60,000 bases of DNA from Lineus longissimus (GCF_910592395.1 NC_088323.1:1366001-1426000), one strand, 5' to 3'. Positions 23,801-36,250 are shown, counted from the first letter of the stretch. Program-made: numbers and translations. Notes: generated by a model from the sequence alone, not told the origin.

Positions 23801-26800
23801 CTCCGTTAAAATAACAGAAAATAAGGGCCACAAAAAGACCCTGTAAGCCAGAAAGGACCCTGTGGGCAATGTCTATGACGATGTAGGCCCGTGTGTCTGG
23901 TGAGGGCCGGTAGATGGTCAGCAGCCACTGGAGACCGAACAAGGGGACGAGGATAAATGTCGCTTTCAGTGCACGCCTGGAACAGAACGAAAAAAAAATA
24001 GAAGAGCGGTGAAGTAAATGTAGTAGATTAGTTGCTGAAAGGTAGAGACGACGAACGACGGGTGGACATTTGTTGTTTCAATGATTCGCTGTTGTATCTA
24101 TATATCGCTCGTTTCTGTAAAATCTCACTTAGCTACATTCAGCCATGTCGGCAGAGTTAACTTCGCCCATCTCTCAGCGGGAAGAGAAAGGAAGGTATCA
24201 CTGAGGTTCTTGATGATCGCTGTCGCTATCACAGCTCATCTTCGGCAGTCGTAGTGGCGTGATCACCATAAACCGAGATTTGTAGCCCCAGAAAATGACA
24301 CATAGTCGACGAAGTTCATTAAACCAATATTCAATAGTGAACTTATTACAATGTATTTTGATGGCAAAGGATCGCGTCCCTGGTAGGACAGAAGCATTGG
24401 TGATGGATTCATTGGCTGCATACGTCAGGATCCTAATCGTGGTGGGATGAAGTGTAAAAGCAGCTGCAGGTAAGGGCTCTGGGGTCTTTGATCGAAAGCG
24501 CGCTGGGGAGTCACACGAATCGGGTTTGACCCGAGAACCCCCACCTTGGTATCAACAGCACATTTGCAACACTTCTTGATCTAGGTTTGTTGCGAGGCCC
24601 ATTTGATTCCGGAGAAACTTTGTTTCCAGAGGTAGTTTCGGCCTCGCTGTAAAAAACAACATCATGCTGCGGAAGTAACTGTAAAACTGAGAGCGAATTG
24701 GGGGAAAACAATTATACGCCCTTCCATACGATAACCGTGCAGATTCTGCCAGTATATTGAACCGTAGATATTCATAGAAAAGAAATTATATTGGCATCGC
24801 TGGTTGTGTTAAATGATTTTCATTTCGATGATCCAATAGTGACCCCTGGTATCGAGGTCTTCACTTACCTATAGTTACTAGGTTCGTTTGGATGTGACTG
24901 TAACTGCGTGAGGAGGATCCGCAGGATGTTGATGAGGAAAATCAAATTCAACTGAAGATGGAAACAATGACATACATTTGCATTTGAAGATGCGTTTCGT
25001 ACAATAGAGTGGCACAGTATACAACGAACGGAACGGCATGTACTGCACTTCCATTGCACTGTTCATAGTTCTTGCTATCTTATTTGAGCGGAAGGTTCGT
25101 TATCATCGTTTTAAAATCATTTTTGTCTGAAACTTACTACTATAGCGGCGAGATTTGGAACATAATGGATCCATTCATAGTTTCCTATATTCTTCATCCA
25201 ACAACTGAAAAGTAAGAAGGAATCATGTTTAAGTCTTTTGACTATGCTGTACAGCAATAACCCTTTGATGAAGATTCATGACGGCCTCCCGAAGCTTCGG
25301 ATTCTCACCAGAAACGCCGAATTCATACTCCAATGGATATTGTAGCCTGCGATGCAGAGATCACTGGAGTAGCAATAGAGATGTTGACGCAGACGGCTCA
25401 GGACCGTATTGGCTGGACGCAATTGGTCATACCTTCGTGTATGAAATAAACTTAACTTCGATGGATTTGTGTTAGCATTTTGTTGGTATAATCCTGCCTG
25501 TTCCGATTGACTTGTAGCCATGTTTTCGATGCATAGAAAAGCCAGACTTACTCTCCATTGAATAAAACCCCTCTGATGATAGCGTATACTATGGTTGGTA
25601 ACAGGGCAAATGCTGAAAATCAAAATCAGTGAAAGATTATTAAAGGATACTGCAAGAGAAGAATTTTCAAGGAGCATTAAAATTAAAAAGGATGAATATT
25701 CTGCTATCATTCAATGGATTTGAACGTCGGTTTTTGAACAATCGCGTGCACACCAATAGACACCCTTGTCTTTGCGAACTATTTGCGAACTACGATTCCA
25801 AAAAGTCTTCTACTTACCCCAGCCAAACACGTAATACCCGAGGATAGACTGCTGTGGTCTGAATGTGTTATTCAACAGCTGATGGAGAAAGAACCCTTCA
25901 CAGAACATCCACACGAAACATGTGTCCTCGAAATATCGAGTTAAAGTTGACAAAAGTTTACAACCAGCCTGAAAAAGATAAATCAAAAAAGGAACTCAAA
26001 AACACTTCCGAAGCGAAGGGATTTTAAAGAACCAAGTTTCAGCATATTGGAATCCGATGAAAAATCTCTTGTTAAATTTCGTGAGCTCTTATAAATCGGA
26101 TTTTATATGCAACTTTTAAATTTAGTGCATGTAACCGGTTTTAAAGGTCTTGGCCAGGTTAAAAAAATTATGCTTTAAAGATACAGCGATCATCAAGCCG
26201 TGTGTTATCCTTGAAACTTATCATGAACGGGATCGGTTTGGTGTCTCATGGTTGCCAGTCGCGTCCAGTCCATGCTCATTTGATAAGTCACAGTAGTCCT
26301 GTATTCTGAGGCGTACTGATGGTCGATTCCAGGATGAATTACAAAAACGATCCTATATATCCACCAAATACTAGTAAACTAAACATATAAACAGAACTTA
26401 CCGAGTTTCCATATAAGACGGATTCTGTGAGTGGTACAGTTAGTTTGTCATACACAATCACGAAGTTCCATATCACCAGGCAGATCGAATTTAGTAAGAA
26501 TGAAAGGAAGAGGTTCAGATGAAGGCGGATTCGATGCTGCAGGAGTAATGTTCTGGAGAATAAAAAGAGCAAAAGGTCATGGGAATATGTATCATGAGAC
26601 TGTGTTATCGAACAGTCGTACAATATCATTGGTCTTGCCTTCAGTGTAGTTGAAATGAGTCAGTGAGTGGAGTGGCCATGGGTTGTGCACCGGGATTCTT
26701 CAATAGCACCTACATATTCAAGCAAGCATCTCCCCCAAAATCATATCTGCTGGCCAGACATTCACACCATCTGGCGCTGTGGGGTGCAGGACATTTGCTG

Positions 26801-29800
26801 TATTTGGAAGTAGCTGTTGGCATCGTCTATCGACGTGAGAACACCTTCTATAGGCTTCAGCATCAGGAGGCCACTGGCGAGGGTTAGATGAGGAGGATGG
26901 GTGGATGCAAAAGAAAGGTCCCTGGTGGGCACACATGTGTACTTACTTGTAGTAAATGAATATAACAATGGCGGGGATAAGGGCGACAACACTGATCAGG
27001 TAACACGCGATGCTGATGATGACTGCTTTTAACTGCATCTGAATGTTGAAAGAAACACATTTAGAGTATATTTCAGGTTCACTTGACATCGTAGGACTAT
27101 CTAAGAGTTGCTAAGATTATCTTATGTTCTGTCTGCAATGCATTTTTCCCGAAATGGCTTCTTATCATGAAAGCTTTACCATATCACCTACTACATGTAC
27201 TAGGAATTCTAAAGCAGAAGCGGACACTGACATCTCCTTCAGATATATCCCATTATATCCGTTCAAGGACAGGGTTGCTCACTGTTCCTGACCTCTCCTG
27301 GGTGCACCACCGCAACCGGCACGTTTTTAATAACATCACGCCAGGAGTCATGTTTGTTTACTGGTGTTATTACCTTATAAATCATCCAGTATCTATAACA
27401 CTTGACATGTCAGAAGCATTGTATTAATGTGGTCATTGGTCACGAGTAGCCACACCTATGGTGGTAAAACTTAGGTAGTTGCTCTGTTTGAGCTCTTATT
27501 ATCACAATGATCTTTGTTCTCGTGATTCTGTCCACAGTCCGGAGGTCATTTCAGGCATAAGTCAGGAGTAAGACACCTTGGCAGTTCGAGCCTCGACCTC
27601 TTACCAACAGAACTGTCTCTATTCAACATGGCAATCTTTCATGCGTTGATTTGACAGTGGACGCGACCTTCATTTTGCAAAAAAGGTCACGTATATCAGA
27701 CAGAAAATGACTGTCTGAAGTCTTCTTCTCGCCTGGTCTAATCGCATTATCGCTTCCGGCGATGCATTAGTGATTCATCGGCTATGGCTTATCAGAGGTC
27801 GTGAGGTGGCCTGCTTGTTCAACGTTTTGATCAATGGGGTTACCTTCGTACTTCAAGGAGACCAATATTTCTTATGCTCTTTCTTCAAAATGTATATTTG
27901 ACACGTGTCTCCAAAGCATCAAATGAATCGGGGAATCGGCAACGGAAATCACACCCAGTTCAGTGACACCAAATGACAGCAAGGGGACCTTATCACCAAC
28001 GTGCTTCCCTTTGGTACTCTCGAATCATCACGTCCATCTACTCATTCTGGTTGTGGGTCATTGGGCAGGTAATGCCATGTTCAATTGGTTAGCCTTCTGT
28101 GACGATTAATGGCATGGAAGCAGAAATAACCGTCGGCTTCCTTCGGCCATTTCAACCAGCTTCAACAAAAGCAGCAGCAGCAGATAGGTACCACAGCCTT
28201 TGTCATTCGCCACTTTACTCTATCAAGCAATGCTCTTCTTGGCCAATCAGATGATATCTTTCATGTCTGTTCGGCACATAAAGCATTGAAGTGATGGACC
28301 AGAGGGCTCCTGATTGGCCAAACAAGGCGACATGAACAGCCTTGTGAATCGGTAATCACAGCACAACCGATGTCTGATGTCGGTTTTATTCACTATGATA
28401 AACAATGTCTTTCACGTAGATTTAGATCCCCGAATGACTGGTGTTGCAGTGTCTGGGCGAGTTAAAGTCTTATTATGTTTGAAACTATCATTTCATTTGA
28501 ATTCGAGACCCGTTTTGAACCATCCAAAACAAAGGCATTACCTTAAGAACTAACAAACGCCGAACGTGAAGGGAGTTTTAATCATATGTCAATGTCATCG
28601 CTCCTCATGATTGTCATAGAGCTTGCGAATACTATATATCGAATGTGAAACCATCAGTTGGTTGAAGGCCATGATCAGTGGGGTAGAGGACGGCCCCTTA
28701 AGGCCATGCAAGGGTTATCATTTGCTGACACGGGTACACGGACCAAGGAAATGCTCCCGAGAGGGGATTCACGCCTGGCTTATCTAGGAAGACTTCTGCT
28801 ATCTTTTGAGAGTGCTCATCGCTATGGGTGGTGGATCACTGGCTGCTCTTGGAGAACCGATTGATCGTATCGAGGTTTCAAATGACGGGCGTTTCTTTTA
28901 TCTGCCAAGTATTCACCATGGCCCTTTTGATAGGGACCACGGTAGAAAAGAGACCATGGATGACTAGTGTTGCTATCGATGGTACTGTGTATGTTCACAA
29001 ACTTTATCCTTGATCTGAATGAACTTAATCGAAAGTCCCAAGTCAGTCAGTTCACGCGACCTCCATGCCCATCATTCTCAGACACTTCAGCCACTGTTTA
29101 CCACCCTTGATAAGTGTAAGAATCTTCTTGAGAGGGGGAGTAAATAGTAATAGGTGAACAGGCTGTAGTAATGAGATGATGTTGATCAGATTATGTCTAT
29201 TCTGCTCTCATCCTCTCTCTGGGAGATTGCAATATACAGAGATAGGACTAAGATAGATGAACAACTCCAGAACTTAACAAAGGCGATCGCTGATTCAACA
29301 CGTGGCCATCCTTTGCTCAGGGTACATTACACCAATTACCACCGCAGGGCAGAAGCCCAATTTGACGACAGTTTATTCGTCACTGCTGTACAAGATAATG
29401 TGTTCATCCCAGCTTTCCACATTTAATTTGAGATAGAGAGCATGCTTACATCCAAATCCAGGCAGTTGCCATAGTCTGTGAACTCCTTGTCGTTGTCTTC
29501 ATGCCGCCACCATGTCGCATTCTCTGTACATATCTTCTGTCCCTTAACTGAAAGGAAGTCGAGGGTGTTAAGATAGTTACCTGAACATGTAGCCTAACAG
29601 ATAACTCGGCATTCATATTTTGTGTCGACTTACCAAGTTTAACTTGAACTTCAAGAAAGTTGTAAGAAATACAGGACTGACGAGAAGGAGGGAAAGACCC
29701 TCACTGACACCTAAACTTACCACCGGGTGTCACAAACGGCAGAAATGATGGGCAATCCTTGTAAGTTGTAGATCCAGCAGCGGCATGTTCCCAGCATGCA

Positions 29801-31472
29801 AAGCCATCCCACGTTGCCGGGCATTCCTTTCCGGTATTGGTGGTCATTTCTACTTCATTTTCCTTCTGCCACTGGCAACAGTCAATGGCGTCCCAGCAAC
29901 ACTTGGACCAGCGAGAACACTCATCTTCACTGAGTGCCCGGCATATATATTCCTTTTGGGTATTGTTCTTGATATCTGGCAGAATTGTTGTGGTTGATGG
30001 GAAGAGAGTTGAGCCATTTCTGGCCACAAGTTGAACACTATTTTGGTAAAGTTGTTTTGAAGTCTGAAAAATGTATGCCCAGCAGCTTGTGCATGTGAAG
30101 GCGTTATAGATTGCGTCAGGCGGCCGGATGCCGCCTCTGATTCGGCAATTCATTTGAGTACCTCCTGTGGCCGTCAGGATCGCTGAGATCTAGAACGAAA
30201 ACGGGGCTTGTGTTAAAGCAGGGCGTGAATAAGTCCTGTATCAGGAGCAACCGAAGACATATACCTCCAATAGCAAGAACTCAAATACACCTGTCAGTAC
30301 TTCTCATTCTTTACTGTCATCCATAACCTCATCATTCTACACTTGATTTTAGGAAGAGGCAGTCGAATTTTATTCTTCAGTGAATTATTCACATTGCCTA
30401 TTTTAATATTTAAAAACATCGATAACTGACAAAATTGATGTCCATGAAATCATAATTCATGATTGCGTCATTTTGGTATAGAAAACAACTTGTAAGGTAA
30501 AATATTTATGATTGAATTTCTTTGGCATGTGGGAGGTGAATTATATTCGTGTCAATATCTAACAGCAACCTTGATATTGTTTACTCAGTCTAAGCCTAAG
30601 GTTACAATCGTGAAAAAAATCACGGGTTAAATGTGGATGAATGGATGTACAATGTACATGTATTGCCCACGTCAGTGTTCTTAGGCACGTTCCAATTCAA
30701 ACATATGCGTTAAAAGGGATTAGAGCATTATAAATTTAACAACTGTCAGAGTCAACTTGATTTGATATCAGTTGAATTTAAATCTCAATGTGTCACGAAC
30801 AATCATGCCAATCACTTCATGTGTATCTATCATATGTATAGCTGGACGAACTTTTGCTCATGTATCGCCTTTAGAACTCACTGGTAATCCATTTATTTTG
30901 GTCGCTTAGCAGAAGAAAAAATGAATTAAATGTCACAGAATGGCGAGCCGATTGATAGTCTTAAGAGGAAGCATCATATTGCAAAATATTTCGTCTTAGT
31001 TGAGTTAATGCACTTAAAATATCGTGCTGGGGGACATTAGCGACTACCGTAACAAAAGTTTTGCTCTAATGTCGTTTATAGGCAGAGTCCATACTGGGTA
31101 ATGAGACGTGAAGCTACATGTGCTGGCGGATACTGACAATTAGGCAAGCAAAAAATAATGAGAAACCACGCAGATATCCAGAGGCTTCAAAATGCATGAC
31201 ATTATTATACTGATGAAAATTGTGTGTGCACAACACCTTCCCTTTATAAACCAGATTTTGTCAGACATCTCGGCAAAGAATAGCAACATTTCTATAAAAT
31301 GTGATGCTGTATGTCGTCTACCAAGCCACACTGTCGGGAACCCACGACGTCGGTACCTTACCCACTAAACATTGTCACCCAGCTGATGATGACTGACACT
31401 TATCTTAACGGACGCAAAAAGTTTCCTTACCTGAACAAACAGAAAAAGTGTAATCCTCGAATAATTCTGCAT
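20609..31472 (-). CDS. Class B1 (secretin-family) GPCR, calcitonin/CGRP/DH31-receptor-like
   Basis: Thirteen coding exons give a 591-aa receptor: 31472-31431, 30189-29721, 29547-29450, 27038-26947, 26552-26402, 25968-25818, 25612-25552, 25204-25138, 24951-24869, 23976-23762, 23268-23224, 22862-22816 and 20863-20609. All junction phases match. The N-terminus is a signal peptide (MQNYSRITLFLFVQISAI). A hormone-receptor domain follows, with CPATWDGFACW, KDCPSF, ICTENATWW and a final GNC. Helices show class B marks: IRLHLNLFLSF (TM2), WMFCEGFFLH (TM3), PTIVYAIIR (TM4), the ECL2 pair CW, LKATFILVPLFG (TM6), and LQGLFVALIFCYFNGEV (TM7). GCKLL before TM3, FNG-CW in ECL2 and YRPS after TM6 resemble calcitonin-family receptors, which bind peptide hormones and usually signal through Gs and cAMP. 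The exact subfamily and ligand are not resolved. An extra CC...CC cluster precedes the hormone domain. Confidence 0.88.
20864..22815 (-). other. Intron between GPCR tail exons
   Basis: No phase-consistent exon was found in this 2-kb stretch. It includes the alternative extension of exon 12 (22719-22815). Confidence 0.4.
22816..22862 (-). CDS. GPCR coding exon 12: cytoplasmic tail (end uncertain)
   Basis: Acceptor AATCCTTCTCCAAG precedes base 22862. The frame reads MMASNSKTASMTSS, a Ser/Thr-rich tail. Donor TCGTCT|GTAAGG gives phase 0 and joins exon 13 in frame. If that donor is skipped, the exon continues to a GTTGGT donor at 22719 (IKG, phase 1) or to a stop at 22633. Confidence 0.5.
23224..23268 (-). 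CDS. GPCR coding exon 11: cytoplasmic tail
   Basis: Acceptor ATTGAACCATTTCAG and donor TCTATTG|GTAAGT bound a 45-nt exon. It is phase 1 at both ends and encodes RASRNARPEARISI, a basic stretch expected after helix 8. Confidence 0.62.
23762..23976 (-). CDS. GPCR coding exon 10: TM6, TM7 and helix 8 start
   Basis: Acceptor TTTCGTTCTGTTCCAG is strong. The exon encodes LKATFILVPLFGLQWLL, RPSPDTRAY, VLSGLQGLFVALIFCYFNGE and then VRSYVTLPFRTC. The donor chosen is TTGTA|GTAAGT (phase 1). A weaker one, GGAGAG|GTTAGG at 23799, would end at the NGE motif. Confidence 0.88.
24869..24951 (-). CDS. GPCR coding exon 9: TM5 and third intracellular loop
   Basis: Acceptor TTCCATCTTCAG and donor CTATAG|GTAAGT bound the exon. 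It encodes LNLIFLINILRILLTQLQ, matching the class B pattern N-x-x-FLxNI-R-x-L-x-T-x-L. It ends in phase 2. Confidence 0.9.
25138..25204 (-). CDS. GPCR coding exon 8: second extracellular loop and start of TM5
   Basis: The acceptor ends TTTTCAG and the donor is ATAGTA|GTAAGT. It encodes CWMKNIGNYEWIHYVP with the conserved ECL2 Cys-Trp, and ends in phase 0. Confidence 0.88.
25552..25612 (-). CDS. GPCR coding exon 7: TM4
   Basis: Acceptor TTTTGATTTTCAG and donor GGAGA|GTAAGT bound the exon. It encodes FALLPTIVYAIIRGVLFNG and ends in phase 2. Confidence 0.88.
25818..25968 (-). CDS. GPCR coding exon 6: TM3
   Basis: Acceptor CTTTTTCAG and donor GGCTGGG|GTAAGT bound the exon. It encodes AGCKLLSTLTRYF, WMFCEGFFLHQLL and the start of TM4. 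GCKLL carries the conserved TM3 cysteine that pairs with ECL2. It ends in phase 1. Confidence 0.92.
26402..26552 (-). CDS. GPCR coding exon 5: TM2 and first extracellular loop
   Basis: Acceptor TTTTTATTCTCCAG and donor AACTCG|GTAAGT bound the exon. It encodes QHRIRLHLNLFLSFLLNSIC, typical of class B ICL1-TM2, and ends in phase 0. Confidence 0.9.
26947..27038 (-). CDS. GPCR coding exon 4: TM1
   Basis: Acceptor TTTCAACATTCAG and donor CTACAA|GTAAGT bound the exon. It encodes a single hydrophobic helix, VIISIACYLISVVALIPAIV, and ends in phase 2. Confidence 0.88.
27039..29449 (-). other. GPCR intron 3
   Basis: This 2.4-kb intron has a short AGC run near 28163 and plus-strand ORFs of chance length (28658-28864, 29193-29426). 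A box B-like GCAGTTCGAGCC lies near 27580 without a convincing partner. No gene is supported. Confidence 0.5.
29450..29547 (-). CDS. GPCR coding exon 3: end of the hormone-receptor domain
   Basis: The acceptor ends TTTCAG and the donor is TTGGAT|GTAAGC. The exon encodes KGQKICTENATWWRHEDND and DYGNCLD, supplying the last two conserved cysteines. It ends in phase 0. Confidence 0.87.
29721..30189 (-). CDS. GPCR coding exon 2: extracellular N-terminus and first part of the hormone-receptor domain
   Basis: Acceptor TTTTCGTTCTAG and donor CCGGTG|GTAAGT bound the exon. It includes NGS and NNT glycosylation sites, a Cys cluster (ECSRWSKCCWDAIDCC) and CPATWDGFACWEHAAAG, a clear class B hormone-receptor signature. 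It ends in phase 1. Confidence 0.88.
30190..31430 (-). other. GPCR intron 1
   Basis: This is an AT-rich intron. A tRNA-like stretch on its minus strand (about 31330-31380) reads TTTAGTGGGTAAGG then GTGGGTTCCCGAC and may be a worn SINE head. Nothing else is supported. Confidence 0.45.
31431..31472 (-). CDS. GPCR coding exon 1 (start, signal peptide)
   Basis: ATG in AAGGATGC context encodes 14 residues, MQNYSRITLFLFVQ, and ends GTTCAG|GTAAGG in phase 0. The hydrophobic leader continues into exon 2 (ISAILTATGG), which supports the join. Confidence 0.78.
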
Positions 31473-32506
31473 CCTTGTTAATCCTAGTATAATCCTTGTC
31501 AGTTATTAAGAGTTTTGGCTGCGGAGTCGCATCACAGAGCCTGTAGCATCAACTTTGCTGAGTCGCTAATTGACATGAATCTGAAACGACACGCATGTGT
31601 AGAACGTTTTAATATCCAATAACAATTCATGGCAAAACTATGACACTATCCGTTGGCGATGTATCATAAATGATGTGGTGTCTCTGCTATCAAGCTTGAG
31701 AATCATATCGTGCATTCTTCGCTCAAGAATCGGATGATTATAAAAGACACCAAGAACATGTATAGCTGTCTCCATAGCTTTTCATAGTTTTCCTTTTTTA
31801 TTTCTCAAAGATTTGTCTGAAAGTCATATCAGTTTAGACAAATCTTCTTATCAGTGCCCGATGGGTAAGATATGATGTGTTTCAAGTAACATTGATGAGT
31901 ATCTCATATCACTCAGTGGCCAGAAGACAATTGAATACAATACTCATAAGACCATGGAGGATTCGATGTCACGCCGAACGGAGACCACGCGGGTTAGCAT
32001 ACGCCACCGGATCTAATAAAATTCCCAGTTGGAGGGTCGGCTTCTGATACAGAATCACCCATCGGCTATCTTGGAATGATGATTATTTGTTCAAGTGCCC
32101 CATACAATCAAGTTTGATCCGAGAACGAGGCGGAATTTTGACGACTGGCAATCGTCATTATCGGTTACCAAGATTCTTGTCCATGGCAGGAAACAGAAAC
32201 GCCACACTGGTTATCATACTCATCTTTATAATGGACGATAGCAGATAAAATTACATAGTTGATCATAACCAGTCATACGCAATAACTCTTGAATCATTTC
32301 TACGATGAAAACTCGTACAAAAGGTTGAGACGGATATCACACATACCCACTTGTTTATGAGGTATGGCCAATTTCCTTGTGATTAATCAAAACGGCAAAC
32401 GTTTCCTAATATTTGCAGTGCAGCAAAATGCTCAGATAAATCATAGGATCAATCCCGCTGCGCATGCCAGGGTTTACGATTGTCGTAAAGTCAACTTATC
32501 ATTGCT

Positions 32507-32750
32507 TCAGCTGCATGTTGATATCGTTAATTTCATTTGATTAGGTTCGTAATCTGGAATCAATCGAATGGTCCCATCCTCCCATGCCGCGATTACCAAA
32601 TGATCTCCAGTATCTCCTGAAGCCGTAGACTTATTCTTAATCAGAAAGTTTCCACAAAGGTGCAAGGGTAAACTAATTTCGTAGATGTAATCACCGCCTG
32701 ACACCACCTTCAGCCCTATATGGGGATACCACTTCGCTTCCATTTGGTGT
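32507..32750 (-). CDS. Candidate terminal exon of an unidentified gene
   Basis: Acceptor GATTTGTTGCAG precedes base 32750. The frame is open for 80 codons to a TGA at 32507 and reads WYPHIGLKVVSGGDYIYEIS and LVIAAWEDGTIRLIPDY, which look like alternating strands of a beta-rich extracellular domain. It starts in phase 2 and can take the exon at 33192. I do not recognise the family. Confidence 0.4.
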
Positions 32751-33191
32751 CTGCAACAAATCTAGGCTACGTAAGCATCACAGGTTTAGTCTACTTTCAC
32801 AGTTGGACATTGGTTACAGATTCTAATGCTGGGACGTACATCAAAACTCCACGTCTAGCCAAGTCTGAAACGAGGCCAATATCATCTGCGATGACGTTGA
32901 ATTCATCGTATCGCAGACAAATCTTAAACCAATACAGTTTCAAATACTGCACATCAACGCTCTACCATCATTCTAAGCACGTCTTTTTGGTATCTTTTTT
33001 GCCAAAGGAGCTCATTAGGAGGGGTACATGTAATGAAATATTCGGTCTTACTGATTAAAAGTTGCGTTAAATTTTAATTGCATATTCGAAAGGAATGTTT
33101 CCATTTCAATATCGTTGATCCGAGTGTCTTCGAGAATTCTTCAATCCTTTGGTAGTACTCTGAAAATAACTTTACTCAAACTATAAAGTAC

Positions 33192-33339
33192 GTGCCATCT
33201 TTTCGGAGTTTCACCGCCATGAGCAAGTCTGACATGCGGCTGATACAGTTTAAGTCGACATAATCAATGAAACATCCAGTGCCAGATGTACCGCGAGCGA
33301 TGAACTTGTAAGTCTTTATTGCGAGACAGGAAGCGATTG
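33192..33339 (-). CDS. Candidate internal exon of an unidentified gene
   Basis: Acceptor TTGCTCTTTTAG precedes base 33339. The frame reads YKFIARGTSGTGCFIDYVDL and SDLLMAVKLRKDG. The donor GGCAC|GTACTT is weak, but its phase (2) fits the next block at 32750, giving a Thr codon at the join. If it is not spliced, the frame ends in a TGA at 33176. Confidence 0.35.
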
Positions 33340-33639
33340 CTAAAAGAGCAACTTCTTGGAGATGAAATTTTAATGCAGGTATCAAATATTACGGCTTTTG
33401 CTTTGTCTATTATAGGACAGCGACCCCAAGCAAGAAACAGCAAGAAGACACCAAAATCACTGACATTCGAATATTTCTTAGAATTCCTCTTTTTAGTTCA
33501 CACGTTAACGATTCACCTCGCCATTTACACCCACTCAACTTTGTAAGAAACAAAACAGCATGTACCTTAAAAATGTCAGTCGAGATAACTTGGCACATAC
33601 AGCGTGTTCTGACTTCAATAGAAAGGTTCATCCATCTGC

Positions 33640-36130
33640 ACTATCGCTGCTTTGTACAAAGTTTCTGCAACAACGAAAATTTCTCATGATAATGCTCTTC
33701 AAAGTTGACGGTAAAGTGTCAGGATTTCATAACAAAGATACTGCCATTAATCGAGGTAGAACATTTCGATGAGATTCTTCTTAGTTCAGATGCTATTCTG
33801 TTTTGTATACAGACAAATGTACAATCTTTCCAAGCTTCTTATAACATTCTTTTTATGTAATAGTTTACATCTTAGTTTAAAATCCTATAAAAGTTATATC
33901 TGGATTTTCGACCTGAGAGCCTTTAAATACGCAATGCTGTTCAATCATGTAGTGCTAGGTCAAGACTCTTGTTCTCCAACGCAATAGGTCAATTCACATA
34001 TTTGCTGAAACTGACCCCAAACATTAATGTGTCAGATATATCTATTGGCATATTTACCCCCTCTTAGAGACAAATATTAATAAAGCAGACAACAAACGTA
34101 TCCATTAAGAGTTGCACTTTGCCTTGACCTAAACTTGTGATAATGTGTTATTCGAAACGATTTTGACAGAGAGCCATCCTTAGCCGAAAGCCGCCATCCG
34201 CCATCTTCCAGGCGGGGAGACGTAATTAGGCATCTGTCCAATTAACCTTGACTTGACCCTTGTAGGGAAGTTGAAAAGGAGATTCGCACAACTTTGACTT
34301 TCGACACAGCGCCCTCTCGCAGATATAACTTAAATGAGATGACAAAAAATTACTCTGACCTTGACCTTTTTCAAATAAGCAGTTTCTTTCAGCGAAATGC
34401 GTAAATAATGCTACTTTGTAACCAAACGACTTGTCATTGCTGACGAAATTGGAAAGGAAATTGGAAGACGTCACGTTTCGTCGCCAAAAAGCAACTTTTG
34501 TGTGACGCTTATTTTCAATTTCCTAAACATAATGGTCACATCAAGGTCACGAGAAAAGAAAACATTCATGTTTGTTTCGTAATTGGCCTTTGTGCGTAGG
34601 AGAGTTGCAAAGAAAGACCAAGATACTTGGTCGAAAACGGAACTTACAATGTAGAACCTGATGCGGTAGGAAAAATATGACCTTTTGAACGTAAAAAAGT
34701 TGTATAGAGAGTGACTTTCGACACATGCTTCCTGCTAAAATTTCCTCCATTCCGCCAGAAGATCGAGTAACTCTTTGTATTTGAATGGACTTATTTGTAT
34801 GACGCAGGAACGGAATTGTATACGCCTCAAGTTCTAACCGGCATAAATTCGAAGTTGTAGAACTATTTGCTAGATCCATTTATACTATAGGAAAGGCCTA
34901 GCAATGAAATAGCGCTTCGTAAGACATGACGCACATACTCCCCTCTTCAACAAACATATGCCTAGCTAGCTAGCATTCAACACTTCGTGGTTGTCATGTT
35001 AACAAATGCTGCTTGGTTAGGTAATTTTGTCAGGCTAAGCTTCATTGCACATGTACGTCATCCATATTTACATACATACAGTCGAAGTCCTTTCTTCAGC
35101 AACGAGGCCTTGTTAGCCGACATGAAGTGATGAAGCGTACAGAACAGGCGCTGCTACGCTATCCAGTATGGTCTTTAGCATCATCACATCGCGACCTACT
35201 AAAGAATGTATCGCCACCAAGACAACTATAGAATGACTGAGAGGATGTAAAACCTCACCATGACTACTACACAATGCTCTACATTTAATTTGCTTGCGGC
35301 TATAACTATGGTTATACATGTATCCACCAAAAAGTTCAATATCTCATTGCCACCTGAAGGCTTGGTCTATGTTGTCATGTTGCTGAATATCTTCCTACAA
35401 TGCCTTCTATGCTGATAATGTCACAGGCCTTATCATGTTGGTCGTTTATTTCAAGAAAAGAGTGCGAGAGAAGTGACGATATCATTGAAGCAATGCTGAC
35501 GTTTATCGTAAACCCGTAAGACAATGAATAGACAAAATGTGAATTAACCTTTTCATTAAAAAGATATACTATCTAAACGACATACACGCCCCCCATCGTG
35601 GCACATCAGTAATTTTTCCGACTCGATAATCACAATGATTCAAATTTCACGATTCTATAACTATCGATATTCAATTGTCACTAGGGAGAAAGCTACCTCA
35701 TCAATTGGCTTACTATCACGTTTTTGACAGTTGGTTAATTGTGATTTCGACTTCAGCAAGCTATTGATCATCAGCCTTAATTCAGCCAAAAAATAGCGTG
35801 TTTTGTTAAAGGTACTTTTGTTTCAGCGCAAGTGAGCGAGCAACACATTTCTCAGTGAAACTCCTAAGATAGGAATCTAGACTGCATGCAAGATTACGAC
35901 AATCGAAGTATCAAATGTGCGTGTCATTGCTTTCTAAGGACTGCTTATCAAAAATCATACATGATACAGTGGTACAAATTAATGCATTGTTCATGCTGGT
36001 CTGTAAGAGATAATTACATAACGCCGGGAGATACTCGGCAGCTTAGCAGATTGCTTTGGTTCGAGCCTACCGAATTCCTGGCGGTGGTCATTGGTTGCCG
36101 GTCGGAATATGAAATTTTCGTCCCGGATAT
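33640..36130. other. Non-coding stretch with interspersed-repeat character
   Basis: No gene is supported. Around 34230-34560 the sequence has TGACCTTGACC-type words on both strands, as in invertebrate interspersed repeats. Confidence 0.4.
34225..34565. repeat. Possible interspersed repeat rich in TGACCTTGACC / AAGGTCA words
   Basis: The words CTTGACTTGACCCTTG, TGACCTTGACC and ATCAAGGTCACGAG occur within 340 bp. Ends and other copies cannot be set from one window. Confidence 0.35.
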
Positions 36131-36250
36131 TGCTAGGTCTATCGAGTGGAAGGAAGTTGGTGGCCCGTCCATTTCCCGACAGGCAATCTGACGAAGGTGT
36201 ATTTGACGAGATCAAGACTGGATGTGCTGCCATTTGAGAACCACAGAATG

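Noticed and set aside
25276-25500. Extra GPCR exon between TM4 and ECL2
   Set aside because: A frame with CYSSDLCIAGYNIHW looked loop-like, but the true ECL2 exon (25138-25204) has the conserved CW and matching phases.
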